A DNA stretch of 64,000 nucleotides from Sphingomonas donggukensis. Lineage in GTDB: Bacteria > Pseudomonadota > Alphaproteobacteria > Sphingomonadales > Sphingomonadaceae. The translations under genes and the position numbers were made by a program. Below are positions 50,873-60,812 of this stretch, one piece after another; positions within the stretch are counted from its first letter, which is position 1, and each line of letters opens with the position of its first letter. The stretch lies in the NCBI RefSeq assembly GCF_023674425.1, contig NZ_CP098401.1:744001-808000 (forward strand), in the 5' to 3' direction. The notes below the pieces were generated by a model. That model did no database searches. It was not told where the DNA came from and worked only from the letters and a program-made list of their open reading frames with translations.

Positions 50873-52261
50873 CTATCGCCCGTATCGATCCTTCAACATC
50901 CGCCAGCTCGCTCGCAATCCATACGCATCGCCGCCCTTGGGTCGTGCCGCTTTCGCCGCCGGGCGCCAGGCGAACACGTCCATGTGCGCCCACGCCACCC
51001 CCTTCGGAACGAACCGGCGTAGGAACAGCGCGGCGGTGATTGCGCCGGCGAAGCCGCTGTCGGGGGCGTTGACCATGTCGGCGATGTCGGATTTCAGCAT
51101 GTCGTCGTAGCCGCTCCACAGTGGCATCCGCCACAGCGGGTCGTGCTCGGCGGCGGCGGCGGCGAGCAGGTCGGCGATCAGCGCCTCGTCATCCGAAAAG
51201 GTCGGCGGCAGATCGGGCCCGAGCGCGACTCGCGCCGCGCCGGTCAGCGTCGCGAAATCGAGGATCAGTTCAGGATCGCTCTCGCCCGCCTTCGTCAGCG
51301 CGTCGCCCAGCACCAGCCGCCCTTCGGCATCGGTATTGGTGTTCTCGACGCTCAGCCCCTTGCGCGACGCCAGCACGTCGCCGGGGCGGAAGGCGTTGCC
51401 GGCGATGGCATTCTCGACCGCGGGGATCAGCAGGTGGAGCCGCACCGGCAGCTTTGCCTGCAGCACGAGGCCAGCGAGCGCCAGCGCGTGCGCCGCGCCG
51501 CCCATGTCCTTCTTCATCAGGCGCATGCCGGCGGCAGGCTTGATGTCGAGCCCACCCGAATCGAACACCACGCCCTTGCCGACGATAGCGATTCGCGGGT
51601 GGGCGGGGTTGCCCCATTCCAGCTCGATCAGGCGTGGCTCGCGCCCCTTGGCCGCGGCCTGGCCGACGGCGTGGATCATCGGATAGCCGGTTTCGAGCTC
51701 TCGGCCCTTCGTGACCGTGATCGTCGCCCCGTGCGCATCGCCGAGTGTGCGGACGGCCTGCTCCAGCTCCTCCGGACCGAGATCGGCAGCGGGCGTGTCG
51801 ACGAGGTCGCGGACGGTGGCGACGGCATGCGCGACGCGGGCGATCTCGTCGATCCGCCCGGGCTCGCCGGTCAGCAGCATGCGCGGGCCTTGAGCATCGT
51901 CGCTCTTGCGATAGCGGGTGAAGCGGTGCTGGCCGAGCACCCAGCCGAGCATGGCCGCGCCGGGCTCGCCGCCGGCCAGGCGGTATGTCCCCTCGGGCAG
52001 CACCGACCCCTGCGACGCGATCCGCCACGGCGAATCAGGGGCGTCGTTGCACACCAGCAGCGCCGACCAGTCCTCCGCCGCGTCGCCGGGCAGGATCGCC
52101 TTGTCGCCAGCCTTGCCAGCCAGTTTCTGCGCGGCGACGATCGTGCGGACGCGCGGCGGCTGACCGGCGAGCCATGTCGTCCAATCGTCGGGGTGGACGA
52201 CGTGGAGCGTGCGCGCGAGCTGGCCGCGGTCGGGGCCGAGCAGTTTCGCGAAATCGGTCAT
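50873..52261 (-). CDS. Leucyl aminopeptidase family (M17) peptidase
   Basis: A 462-residue two-zinc aminopeptidase. The M17 catalytic region is clear: VGKGVVFDSGGLDIKP, MKKDMGGAA, NTDAEGRLVLGDAL and FATLTGAARVALG. The N-terminal domain is divergent and short of standard PepA, as in many alphaproteobacterial paralogues. The start overlaps the stop of the serine hydrolase gene (ATGA). Confidence 0.93.
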   Translation of the reverse strand: MTDFAKLLGPDRGQLARTLHVVHPDDWTTWLAGQPPRVRTIVAAQKLAGKAGDKAILPGDAAEDWSALLVCNDAPDSPWRIASQGSVLPEGTYRLAGGEPGAAMLGWVLGQHRFTRYRKSDDAQGPRMLLTGEPGRIDEIARVAHAVATVRDLVDTPAADLGPEELEQAVRTLGDAHGATITVTKGRELETGYPMIHAVGQAAAKGREPRLIELEWGNPAHPRIAIVGKGVVFDSGGLDIKPAAGMRLMKKDMGGAAHALALAGLVLQAKLPVRLHLLIPAVENAIAGNAFRPGDVLASRKGLSVENTNTDAEGRLVLGDALTKAGESDPELILDFATLTGAARVALGPDLPPTFSDDEALIADLLAAAAAEHDPLWRMPLWSGYDDMLKSDIADMVNAPDSGFAGAITAALFLRRFVPKGVAWAHMDVFAWRPAAKAARPKGGDAYGLRASWRMLKDRYGR

Positions 52262-53649
52262 TGGATCGGCGCCACCAGAAATTGCTCGAACCGCCCGGCA
52301 TCACCCGGCTCGGCGAAGGTCGAGATCGACAGCGCGCGGTCGCCGTAGGTCACGCGGTAGGCGCGGGCGACATAGCCCCCGCGCAGCCGCGGCTGGCCGA
52401 CGGGTGCGAACGCGGTTGGCTCGCCCAGCGCGGACAGGCTGGACTTGTAATCGGCCTGCGCGGTGGCATCGAAATAATAATTGGCGTCGGTGGTCAGCAG
52501 CGCGCGGTCGAGCGTCCCGGCGCGCAACTGGTCGAACACCTTGCGCGCCTTGATCGCAAAGATCGCCTCCGTGCCGGTCGCCGCGGCGGGGGGCAGGACG
52601 GTGCGCGCGATGCCCTGCGCCATCACGCGGTACGCGTTGCTGAACCAGCTGTTGGTCAGCACCGTGACCGACGTCTTCTGGTCCGGGAACACCATGTTCT
52701 CACTGAGGAAACCGACCGACTCGCCCGAATGTTCGACCATCCGGCGCCCGTCGAACTGGCCGACGCTGACGCCCAGGCCATAGCCGGTGTCGCTGCCGTC
52801 GTTCAGCTTCGTCGTGGTTTCCTGCGCCGTCCAATCGTCGGCGGACAGGGTCGCGCGGTTCATCCGGGCGATGTTCCAGCGGGCGAGGTCGGTTGCGGTC
52901 ATCGACAATTCGCCCGCGGCGTACAGCCAGCCATCGGCAGCCGGTGTCTCGACGCGCACCGGGCCGAGTGCGAACCGTTTGTAGCCTTGCGGGAATCTTG
53001 CCCCGATAGCCTTGTCCTGATCGATCACGCTGGTCATGCCGAGCGGCGTGAAGATGCGCTTCTGCAGGAAAGCGATCAGCGGCTCGCCCGACACCTTTTC
53101 GACGATCAGCCCGGCGACGACATAGGCGGTGTTCGAATATTGATATTGCGTGCCCGGCGCGAAATCGAGCGGCTTCTTCGCCCAGCGATCGACGATTCCC
53201 TGCGGCGTGGTCGGTTTCGCCATCGCCGCAAAGCTGTAGTCCTGCGGCCAGTAATCCTGCAGCCCGGAGGTGTGGTCGAGCAGCTGGCGGATCGTGATCG
53301 TGTCGCCGCCGGTCACGCCCGGCACATATTTCGCGACCTTGTCGTCCAGCCTCAACTTGCCCTGATCCTCGAGCAGCAGGATCGCCGCGGCGGTGAACTG
53401 CTTGGAGATGGAGGCGATCTGGTAGGGCAGGTCGGGTCGCGCGACCGGTATCGCCTCCGATGCCTTGCCATACGCCTTCGCCAGCACCACGCGCCCGCCG
53501 CGCACGACCGCAATCGAGGCAGAGGGTACCCCCGATTTCGCCAGCGCCTCGCCGACGACGGCGTCGATCTTCGCGGTTTCGGCGGGGGTGAGATCCTGCG
53601 CGGCGGCAGGCGTCGAGAGCAGCAGGGCTGCGATGAACATGGAGCGCAT
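52258..53649 (-). CDS. Secreted serine hydrolase (class C beta-lactamase fold)
   Basis: A 463-residue exported penicillin-binding-protein-like hydrolase. The signal peptide is MRSMFIAALLLSTPAAA-QDL. The active site has SISK (SxxK), YSN (YxN) and the third motif HSGESVG. The extra C-terminal 110 residues are characteristic of D-aminopeptidase/esterase-type members, not of resistance enzymes. ATG 53649 was chosen, with an alternative at 53640. It precedes, and overlaps, the aminopeptidase gene, so both may degrade peptides. Confidence 0.88.
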   Translation of the reverse strand: MRSMFIAALLLSTPAAAQDLTPAETAKIDAVVGEALAKSGVPSASIAVVRGGRVVLAKAYGKASEAIPVARPDLPYQIASISKQFTAAAILLLEDQGKLRLDDKVAKYVPGVTGGDTITIRQLLDHTSGLQDYWPQDYSFAAMAKPTTPQGIVDRWAKKPLDFAPGTQYQYSNTAYVVAGLIVEKVSGEPLIAFLQKRIFTPLGMTSVIDQDKAIGARFPQGYKRFALGPVRVETPAADGWLYAAGELSMTATDLARWNIARMNRATLSADDWTAQETTTKLNDGSDTGYGLGVSVGQFDGRRMVEHSGESVGFLSENMVFPDQKTSVTVLTNSWFSNAYRVMAQGIARTVLPPAAATGTEAIFAIKARKVFDQLRAGTLDRALLTTDANYYFDATAQADYKSSLSALGEPTAFAPVGQPRLRGGYVARAYRVTYGDRALSISTFAEPGDAGRFEQFLVAPIQ

Positions 53650-53687
53650 CGCGGGAGCAAAGCACCGCGGCGCGGGCGGTGCAACAC

Positions 53688-54590
53688 TCAACGGAAGCGG
53701 ATGCGCCCGGTAACCTTCGGCCGCGTCCCGCACATCGCCATCGCGCGGTCGATCATCCACGTCAGCCGGTCGCGCGCCGCAGCGAGGGCGGGGGGCGCGA
53801 GGCCGATCTCCAGCGTCTCGAAATTGAGATAGGCGAGGTCGTGGAGGACGGCGAAGTTCGACAGCGATCCGTCCGAATTGACCACCCGCTCCTGCACCAC
53901 GTTCCAGTCCGCCGCGACCATCGCATTGCGGCAAAAGGCATCCGTGGGTGCCTGCGTCGCGCGGTAGGTAGCAAAGGCGACGGTGTCGTCGTCGTCGAAC
54001 GGATAAGCGCGTATCTGCGACGCGCTCGGCGTCAGTACCGCGTTGCAGAAGCGGATAGAGATCACGCCCTCACCCGAGGTGTCGCCGAGCGGCGGACATG
54101 ACGAGCGGCTGGCGTCATAGCCGGCCGAATTGGTGTGGAGCGCGATGATCGGCCAGGCGCCGCGATTGACGTCGGCCAGCACGGCGCGGGCATAGCGCGG
54201 CAGGCCGTCGTGGAAGTTGCGGTTGGGGTCGATCGACCGCCCGAACGCGACCTTGCCGTTACGCCGCCCGCCGCCGCCATCGACCGCGACGATCGTGCCG
54301 CCGTATCGGCGGAGCGCGACGAGTGCCGCCTCGAACCCGGCGTTCTCATCGTCGTGGGGCACGAACCACAAGGGGCCGTGCGGACGTTCGGGATCGGCGA
54401 TGCGGTATAGCCGCCACGTCGCGCGTTCCTCGGTGAAGTCGATCTGGCGGACGGTCAGCCCGGCCCATGTCGCGGGATCGCGGTGACGCGCGAAGTCGTC
54501 GTCGTCGATGGTCAGCGGATCGACGCGGGTGGTGACGACCGGGCCGGGATCATAGGCGGCGAGTAGGAGGGGGGCGAGAAGGACGAACAC
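53688..54590 (-). CDS. Probable secreted M14-like metallohydrolase
   Basis: A 300-residue protein of unassigned family. Three motifs match the metallocarboxypeptidase M14 plan: HDDE (His79, Glu82, zinc-type HxxE), DPNRNF (Asn123-Arg124, as in the M14 DLNRNF) and ALHTNS with His152 as third zinc ligand. Start GTG 54590 gives a hydrophobic leader (MFVLLAPLLLAAYDPGP). The frame continues to 54665, but that part is read through a family A repeat and is not protein-like. It shares strand and 38-bp spacing with the serine hydrolase. It could trim peptides or amidated compounds. Confidence 0.7.
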   Translation of the reverse strand: MFVLLAPLLLAAYDPGPVVTTRVDPLTIDDDDFARHRDPATWAGLTVRQIDFTEERATWRLYRIADPERPHGPLWFVPHDDENAGFEAALVALRRYGGTIVAVDGGGGRRNGKVAFGRSIDPNRNFHDGLPRYARAVLADVNRGAWPIIALHTNSAGYDASRSSCPPLGDTSGEGVISIRFCNAVLTPSASQIRAYPFDDDDTVAFATYRATQAPTDAFCRNAMVAADWNVVQERVVNSDGSLSNFAVLHDLAYLNFETLEIGLAPPALAAARDRLTWMIDRAMAMCGTRPKVTGRIRFR

Positions 54591-54596
54591 CCATCC

Positions 54597-54680
54597 CCGT
54601 TCGTGCTGAGCTTGTCGAAGCACTGTCCTTTTCTTCCTCGCAGACGAAGGGCAGGGCTTCGACAAGCTCAGCCCGAACCG
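54597..54680. repeat. Dispersed palindrome, family A copy 4
   Basis: Arms 54597-54620 and 54657-54680. The inner half is the CTTGTCGAAG variant shared with the 30037 copy. It is between two co-directional genes, rimO and the M14-like gene, 8 bp from the rimO stop. Confidence 0.8.
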
Positions 54681-54688
54681 TGGTAGTA

Positions 54689-56017
54689 TCAGGCCGGCAC
54701 CCCGTACAGGTCGTGCTCGTCGGCATCCTCGACCACCACCTTCGTGATGTCGCCGACCTTCAGCCCGCCGGCATCGCGCAGGAAGACCTCGCCGTCGATC
54801 TCGGGCGCGTCGGCCTGGCTGCGCGCGGTCGCGCCGCCCTCCTCGTCGACGGCGTCGACGATCACCTCGATCGTGCGCCCGACCTTCGCCGCGAGCTTGG
54901 CAGTGCTGATCGCCGCGGTCTTTTCCATGATCCGGGCGTAGCGTTCTTCCTTGATCTCCTCGGGCACCTGGTCGGGCAGCGCGTTGGCGCTGGCGCCCTC
55001 GACAGGCTCGAACCGGAACGCCCCGACGCGGTCGAGCTGCGCCTCGTCCAGCCAGTCGAGCAGATATCGGAAATCATCCTCGGTCTCGCCGGGGAAGCCC
55101 ACGACGAAGGTCGAGCGGATGGTGATGTCGGGCGCGATCTCTCGCCAGCCCTTGATGCGGGCTAGCACCTTGGCGTCGTTGGCGGGGCGCTTCATCGCGC
55201 GCAAGACATTCGGCGACGCATGCTGGAACGGAATGTCGAGATACGGCAGCACCAGCCCCTCGGCCATCAGCGGGATGACCTGGTCGACGTGGGGGTAGGG
55301 ATAGACGTAGTGGAGCCGGACCCAAGGCGCGATCTGGCCCAGCTCGCGCGCCAGATCGGTCATGTGCGGGCGCACCTCGCGCCCCTTCCACTGCCGCACG
55401 TCGCCGCGGATATCGACGCCGTAAGCCGAGGTGTCCTGGCTGATGACCAGCAGTTCCTTCGTGCCCGCAGCGACCAGCTTCTCGGCCTCGCGCAGGATCG
55501 CGTCGGGGCGTCGGCTGACGAGATCGCCGCGCAGGCTGGGGATGATGCAGAAGGCGCAGCGGTGGTTGCAGCCCTCCGAAATCTTCAAATAGCTGTAGTG
55601 GCGCGGCGTCAGCTTCAGCCCCGCGTCGGGGATCAGGTCGACATAAGGGCTGATGCCGGCGGGGGCGGCTTCGTGCACCGCCTCGACCACCTGCTCGTAC
55701 TCGTGAGCGCCCGTGATCGCGAGCACGTTCGGGAAGCGGGCGCGGATGACCTCGGCCTCCTTGCCGAAGCAGCCCGTCACGATGACGCGCCCGTTCTCCT
55801 TGATCGCCTCACCGATCGCGTCGAGCGACTCTTCCTTGGCGCTGTCGAGGAAACCGCAGGTGTTGACCAGCACGACGTCGGCGCCGGCATAGTCCGCCGA
55901 CATCTGATACCCGTCGGCGCGCAGCTGGGTCAGGATGCGTTCGCTGTCGACCAGGTTCTTGGGACAGCCGAGCGAAACCATGCCGACGCGCGGCGGGGAG
56001 GGGAGAACAGTGGCCAT
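54689..56017 (-). CDS. rimO: Ribosomal protein S12 methylthiotransferase RimO
   Basis: A 442-residue radical-SAM methylthiotransferase acting on ribosomal protein S12. The N-terminal UPF0004 domain has [13 protein letters not shown] and [14 protein letters not shown]. The radical-SAM cluster is CNHRCAFC and a TRAM domain lies at the end ([15 protein letters not shown]). ATG 56017 is well supported by alignment with the family start. Confidence 0.96.
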   Translation of the reverse strand: MATVLPSPPRVGMVSLGCPKNLVDSERILTQLRADGYQMSADYAGADVVLVNTCGFLDSAKEESLDAIGEAIKENGRVIVTGCFGKEAEVIRARFPNVLAITGAHEYEQVVEAVHEAAPAGISPYVDLIPDAGLKLTPRHYSYLKISEGCNHRCAFCIIPSLRGDLVSRRPDAILREAEKLVAAGTKELLVISQDTSAYGVDIRGDVRQWKGREVRPHMTDLARELGQIAPWVRLHYVYPYPHVDQVIPLMAEGLVLPYLDIPFQHASPNVLRAMKRPANDAKVLARIKGWREIAPDITIRSTFVVGFPGETEDDFRYLLDWLDEAQLDRVGAFRFEPVEGASANALPDQVPEEIKEERYARIMEKTAAISTAKLAAKVGRTIEVIVDAVDEEGGATARSQADAPEIDGEVFLRDAGGLKVGDITKVVVEDADEHDLYGVPA

Positions 56018-56082
56018 GAGTGCGCGCGCATGTAGGGGATTTGGGGCGGGATTCCTAGCTGGCCTCCGCTACCCCGCCCAAA

Positions 56083-56201
56083 CCGTTCGCCTCGAGTGGT
56101 CGTCGAGCGTGTCGAGACGACGTATCGAGAGGTCGGCGCCCCAAGAGACGCCCTCTCGATACGGGCTCTCGACAAGCTCGATCCCTACTCGAGGCGAACG
56201 G
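56083..56201. repeat. Dispersed palindrome, family B copy 3 (119 bp)
   Basis: It has the same ends and internal order as the 7742 and 14382 copies, with scattered differences, and lies between rimO and the next co-directional gene. Confidence 0.82.
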
Positions 56202-56227
56202 CTTTGGTTTTAGACCCGCGGGCTATT

Positions 56228-56572
56228 TTACACCGGCGCCCTGAAAATGAACCACGCCCCCACCGCGATCAGCGCGAAGCCGATGCCGTGGTTCACCGTG
56301 ATCCGCTGACCCAGATACAGCACGCTGAACCCCGCAAACACCGCCAGCGTGATGACTTCCTGCATGCCCTTCAGCTGAGCGGCGGAATAGACGTTGCTGC
56401 CCATCCGGTTGGCCGGCACCGCCAGGCAATATTCGAAGAAGGCGATGCCCCAGCTGACCAGCACCGCCGCCCACAGCGCCGACGACTTGTGCTTCAGGTG
56501 GCCGTACCAGGCGAAGGTCATGAAGATGTTCGACACGACGAGCATCAGGACCGGGGCGACGCGATCGATCAT
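56228..56572 (-). CDS. DMT-family small membrane protein (DUF486)
   Basis: A 114-residue protein with four predicted membrane helices and the DUF486 signature FMTFAWYGHLKHK and WGIAFFEYCLAVPANRMG. It belongs to the drug/metabolite transporter superfamily; substrate unknown. The ATG overlaps the stop of the potassium channel gene (ATGA). Confidence 0.9.
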   Translation of the reverse strand: MIDRVAPVLMLVVSNIFMTFAWYGHLKHKSSALWAAVLVSWGIAFFEYCLAVPANRMGSNVYSAAQLKGMQEVITLAVFAGFSVLYLGQRITVNHGIGFALIAVGAWFIFRAPV

Positions 56573-57582
56573 GGCTTCGTCGTCACGATCTCCACGACGG
56601 TATCGCCGGGCTGGAGCGCGTCCGCCTGGGGCTGTTCGAAGCCGTAAGCCTCACCGTCGCGGTACAGGCGCAGGCCGACCCCGGTCGTGATCGCAGCGAG
56701 CGGCTGGCCGATTTCGGCGGGCGCGACCGGGCGTTCGTGGAGCGCCACCTTGCCCCGGATCGAGGCGAGGTCGGTCAGATAGTCGGTCAGGTGCGGGCCG
56801 GTGCAGGCGCTGGCCAGCAGCAGCCCGGCGAAGCTGATCGGGTTGATGACGGTGGTCGCCCCGGCGGCGCGGGCCGGAAACTCGTTATCCTCGTTGCGCA
56901 CGACGATGCTGATCGGGACGTCCGGCGCCAGGTGCCGCGCGGTCAAGGTGATGAGGATCGAGGTGTCGTCGCGCCCCGCGGTCACGATCACCGCCCGCGC
57001 GCGCTCGATCGCGGCGTCGGTCAGCGTCTGGTCGCGGGTCGCGTCGCCTTCCAGCACGATGCAGCCGCACGCCTTGGCGCGCGCGATCGATTCGGGGTTG
57101 GCGTCGATGACGACGATCGTGCCGGCATCCTCACCGCGGGCGAGCAGCTCGTCGACCGCCTCGCTGCCGGTCTCGCCATAGCCGGCGATCAGGATATGGC
57201 CCGTCAGGGTCCGCTGGATCAGCGCCATGCGCCACCTCTCCCATGTGCGCTTAAGGACGAAATTATAGGCGGTGCCGATGAACAGCAGCACCACGAACAC
57301 CCGGATCGGCGTGACGATCAGCGCGTCGAACATCCGCGACGTCGTGCTGACTGGGGCGATGTCGCCGTAACCGGTCGTCGTGATCGAGATCATCGTGAAA
57401 TAGACGACATCGAGGAAGCTGACATTGCCGTCGTAATTGTCGCGCAGTCCCGCGCGGTCGTACCAGTGCACCCCGATCGCCAGCGCGACGAGGCCGAGCA
57501 CGGCGAGCACCCGCCACCCGATCGACAGCCACACCGGCAGCGTCGACGCGCGCTTCAGCGTGCCGCGGGGCATGTGCTTCAC
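56569..57582 (-). CDS. Potassium channel with RCK (TrkA-N) domain
   Basis: A 337-residue two-helix potassium channel. The selectivity filter is TTTGYGD between helices at about 20-40 and 88-108. A cytoplasmic RCK domain begins with HILIAGYGETGSEAVDELL, a Rossmann GxGxxG-like motif, and an RCK-C lobe follows. The start is GTG 57582; ATG 57573 is possible. It is in a run with the DUF486 gene downstream. Confidence 0.92.
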   Translation of the reverse strand: MKHMPRGTLKRASTLPVWLSIGWRVLAVLGLVALAIGVHWYDRAGLRDNYDGNVSFLDVVYFTMISITTTGYGDIAPVSTTSRMFDALIVTPIRVFVVLLFIGTAYNFVLKRTWERWRMALIQRTLTGHILIAGYGETGSEAVDELLARGEDAGTIVVIDANPESIARAKACGCIVLEGDATRDQTLTDAAIERARAVIVTAGRDDTSILITLTARHLAPDVPISIVVRNEDNEFPARAAGATTVINPISFAGLLLASACTGPHLTDYLTDLASIRGKVALHERPVAPAEIGQPLAAITTGVGLRLYRDGEAYGFEQPQADALQPGDTVVEIVTTKP

Positions 57583-57592
57583 GCGGGCACGC

Positions 57593-58690
57593 TCATCGCG
57601 CCGGCAGGCGCGGGAGCGGATCGACGGGGGTGCGGCCCTGGCGGATCTCGAAATGCACCTCGGGCCGGTCGGCGAAGCCCGAATTGCCCGACAGCGCGAT
57701 GGTCTGCCCGCGCTTCACCGCCTGACCGCGGGTGACGAGCAGCTGGCTGGCATGGCCGTACACCGTGGTCAGCCCGCCGCCGTGGCTGAGCATGACGAGG
57801 CCGCCGAACGCCGCCACTTCGCTGCCGGCATAGGCAACGACGCCGTCGGTCGCCGCCAGGATCGGGGTGCCGATCGGCACCGCGATCTTGATGCCGTTGT
57901 TGCGCTCGCCCGATCCGCCGGGGCCGAAGCGCCGCACGATCGGGCCGCTGGCGACCGGCCACAGGAACCGGCCCGGCGCGCCGCGCGGCGTCGCGATCTG
58001 CGCGACCGACGGGATCGGGCGGGCGGGCGTGGGGCTGGGGCGGACGGGGCGCTGGTTCTCGGCGATGGTCGGCTGGCTGCCGGTGATGATGTCGTCGATG
58101 TCGAGGCGGAACGCGGCGGCGCGCTCGGCGGCGGTCGGCGGGCGGGTCGCGTCGCCGGGGATGACGACGCGCTGGCCGACGCGCAGGATGAACGGATCGG
58201 TGAGCGCGTTGGCGGTCACGATCCGGCCCCAGTCCACGCCGTAGGCGCGGGCGATGGCGATGCCGGTCTCCCCGCTGCGGACCAGGTGATAGCGGCCACC
58301 CGGGATCGTCAGCCGCTGGCCGCTGCGGATCACGAACGGCGCGGTCAGGCCGTTGGCGCGCGCGATCGCCTCCGATCCAGCACCCGTGCGCTCGGCGACG
58401 GCGCGCAGGCTGTCGCCCGGCTGGACGACATATTCGCCGGCGGGAATGGTGCGGGCATCGGGCGTTACGGGTCGCGCGGTCCATGCAGGCGGCGGCGCGG
58501 GCAGCGCGGTGACGCCGGCATCGGCGGGCGAGCGGCGCTCGTAATCCTGGGGATAGCTGTAGCCGTCCCGCTGCGGCGGCGGCGGCGTGTCGTAGCGCGG
58601 CCCCTCCACACTCGGGATACAGCCGCCCAGCGCCGTCGCGGCGCAGATCGTCGTCAGGATTCCAGCGCGCATCTCAAGGCCCCCCTTCAT
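57593..58690 (-). CDS. NlpD-like LysM/LytM lipoprotein
   Basis: A 365-residue lipoprotein (ICAATALGGC lipobox). Two LysM-type repeats (YVVQPGDSLRAVAERTG and YHLVRSGETGIAIARAYGV) precede a LytM/M23 domain (about 250-355). The zinc motif HxxxD of active M23 enzymes reads NNGIK here and only the second His (EVHFEIR) is kept. It is therefore probably an amidase activator like NlpD, not a peptidase. ATG 58690 overlaps the surE stop. The order serS, surE, nlpD is standard. Confidence 0.9.
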   Translation of the reverse strand: MKGGLEMRAGILTTICAATALGGCIPSVEGPRYDTPPPPQRDGYSYPQDYERRSPADAGVTALPAPPPAWTARPVTPDARTIPAGEYVVQPGDSLRAVAERTGAGSEAIARANGLTAPFVIRSGQRLTIPGGRYHLVRSGETGIAIARAYGVDWGRIVTANALTDPFILRVGQRVVIPGDATRPPTAAERAAAFRLDIDDIITGSQPTIAENQRPVRPSPTPARPIPSVAQIATPRGAPGRFLWPVASGPIVRRFGPGGSGERNNGIKIAVPIGTPILAATDGVVAYAGSEVAAFGGLVMLSHGGGLTTVYGHASQLLVTRGQAVKRGQTIALSGNSGFADRPEVHFEIRQGRTPVDPLPRLPAR

Positions 58691-59451
58691 GCGTAGGCTG
58701 CCGCCATCCTATCAAGCGATTCGCGGTGCGTCAGGTCGAGATGCAACGGGGTGACGGTAACGTACCCCGCCTCGATCGCTTCCAGATCGGTATCGATCAC
58801 GGGCGAGAAGGGGACGCGCCCCAGCCCCATCCAGAAATAGTCGAATCCGCGCGGGTCGGTGCGCTTGTCCAGGCGAAGCCGCCCATAGTCGCGCAGGCCC
58901 TGCGCCACGACCTTGATGCCCGCGACATCGGCGGCGGGAACCGGCGGGAAATTGATGTTGACCAGCGTGCGCGGCGCCCAGTCCATGTCGAGCACCGGGC
59001 GCAATGTGCGCTCGCCCCATTGCTCCGCCGCATCGAAGCTGACGCGCTCGCCGGGTGCCGACAGCGCGTACCGCTGGCTGAGCGCGATCGAGCGGATGCC
59101 GGCCAGCGCCCCCTCCATCGCCGCCGCGACGGTGCCCGAATAGCTGACGTCCTCCCCCAGATTGGCGCCGCGGTTGACGCCCGACAGGATCAGGTCGGGC
59201 TTCGCATCCTTCATCACCTCGGCGAGCGCGAACATGACCGCATCGGTAGGCGTGCCGGTGACCGCCCAGCGTTTCTCGCCGAAATTGCGCAGGCGGACCG
59301 GCTCGGTGAGGGTCAGCGAGCGGCCCTTGCCCGACTGTTCCTCGATCGGCGCGACCACGGTGATGTCGTCGCTCAGGGTGCGGGCGATCGCCTCCAGCAC
59401 CTTGAGGCCATGCGCGTGGATGCCGTCATCGTTGGTGAGGAGGATGCGCAT
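58687..59451 (-). CDS. surE: 5'/3'-nucleotidase SurE
   Basis: A 254-residue metal-dependent nucleotidase. It has LLTNDDGIHAHGL (metal-binding Asp pair), APIEEQSGKG, GTPTDAV and SGVNRGANLGEDVSYSGTVAAAMEG. ATG 59451 overlaps the serS stop; longer frames are the shadow of serS. Confidence 0.96.
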   Translation of the reverse strand: MRILLTNDDGIHAHGLKVLEAIARTLSDDITVVAPIEEQSGKGRSLTLTEPVRLRNFGEKRWAVTGTPTDAVMFALAEVMKDAKPDLILSGVNRGANLGEDVSYSGTVAAAMEGALAGIRSIALSQRYALSAPGERVSFDAAEQWGERTLRPVLDMDWAPRTLVNINFPPVPAADVAGIKVVAQGLRDYGRLRLDKRTDPRGFDYFWMGLGRVPFSPVIDTDLEAIEAGYVTVTPLHLDLTHRESLDRMAAAYA

Positions 59452-60725
59452 CAGCGCGTCGGCTCCAGCACCTCGGCGCCGCCCATCCAGGGGCGCAATA
59501 CTTCGGGGATGGCGACCGCGCCGCCCTCCTGCTGGTAGTTCTCGATAATGGCGACGAGCGTGCGCCCCACCGCGAGGCCCGAGCCGTTGAGGGTGTGGAC
59601 GAAGCGCGTGCCCTTTTCGCCCGCGGGGCGATAGCGGGCGTTCATGCGGCGCGCCTGGAAATCGGTGCAGGTCGAGCAGGACGAAATCTCGCGGTACCGT
59701 TGCTGCCCGGGCAGCCACACTTCGAGGTCGTAGGTCCGCGCGGCGGAAAAGCCCATGTCGCCGGTGCACAGCTTAATGCGGCGGAACGCGAGGCCAAGCT
59801 TCATCAGCACGGCTTCGGCAGCGGCGGTCATCCGCTCGTGTTCGGCCTCGGACGCATCGGGCGTCACGATCGACACCATCTCGGCCTTCTCGAACTGATG
59901 CTGGCGGATGAAGCCGCGGGTATCGCGGCCCGCGGCGCCGGCCTCGGAGCGGAAGCACGGAGTGAGCGCGGTGAAGCGGAGCGGCAATTCCTCCTCGCGC
60001 AGAATGCTGTCGCGGACGATGTTGGTCAGCGACACCTCGGCCGTCGGGATTAGCCAGCGACCGTCGGTCGTCCTGAACAGGTCGTCGGCGAACTTCGGCA
60101 GCTGGCCGGTGCCGAACATCACCTCGTCGCGCACCAGCAGCGGCGGCACGACCTGTTCATAGCCGAACTCAGCGGTCAGCGTCGCCAGCATGAATTGGCC
60201 GAGTGCGGCGTGCAGCCGTGCGGCGTGCCCGCGCAGCAGCGCGAACCGCGCGCCGGCGAGCTTCACGCCGGTATCGAAGTCGAGCCCAAGCGCCGGCCCG
60301 ATCGCGTCATGCTCGGCGGGGGTGAAGGCGAAGCCGGGCGGCGTGCCGTGTTCGGCGACCAGCACATTGTCGTTCTCGTCCGCGCCCTGCGGCACGTCGG
60401 CGAGCGGCAGGTTCGGCACGGTCGCCAGCTGCGCGGAGAGGGTTTCGGCCACCGCCTTCTGCTCGGCCTCGACCTTGGGCAATTGCTCCTTCAGATCGGC
60501 GACCTCGGCCATCAGGTCGGTGGGATCGTCGCGACGGGCCTTGGCCGCGCCGATCGCCTTCGACACGTCGTTGCGGCGCGCGAGCAGGGTCTGCGCCTCG
60601 GTCGTCAGGGCGCGGCTGCGCGCGTCGATGGCGAGCAGGTCTGCGGAGAGCGGAGCAAGGCCGCGGTGGGCGAGCCCGGCGTCGAAGGCGGCGGGATCGT
60701 CGCGGAGGAAACGGATGTCGTGCAT
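59451..60725 (-). CDS. serS: Seryl-tRNA synthetase
   Basis: A 424-residue class-II synthetase. An N-terminal coiled coil (residues 30-105) is the tRNA arm. The class-II motifs include [26 protein letters not shown] and [19 protein letters not shown]. It heads the run serS-surE-nlpD and is divergent from the host-attachment gene. Confidence 0.96.
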   Translation of the reverse strand: MHDIRFLRDDPAAFDAGLAHRGLAPLSADLLAIDARSRALTTEAQTLLARRNDVSKAIGAAKARRDDPTDLMAEVADLKEQLPKVEAEQKAVAETLSAQLATVPNLPLADVPQGADENDNVLVAEHGTPPGFAFTPAEHDAIGPALGLDFDTGVKLAGARFALLRGHAARLHAALGQFMLATLTAEFGYEQVVPPLLVRDEVMFGTGQLPKFADDLFRTTDGRWLIPTAEVSLTNIVRDSILREEELPLRFTALTPCFRSEAGAAGRDTRGFIRQHQFEKAEMVSIVTPDASEAEHERMTAAAEAVLMKLGLAFRRIKLCTGDMGFSAARTYDLEVWLPGQQRYREISSCSTCTDFQARRMNARYRPAGEKGTRFVHTLNGSGLAVGRTLVAIIENYQQEGGAVAIPEVLRPWMGGAEVLEPTR

Positions 60726-60812
60726 GGGGCCGGGCTATGCCGCCCGCACCGGGGCCGCGCAACCCGCACCGCCTTCGCGGCGTTAGGGAGGGGCAACCCA
60801 CAGGAGAACATC

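Noticed and set aside
53465..53713. Class C beta-lactamase fold as an antibiotic-resistance gene
   Set aside because: The extended C-terminus and peptidase neighbours fit a D-aminopeptidase/esterase-type hydrolase, and the fold alone is not evidence for resistance.
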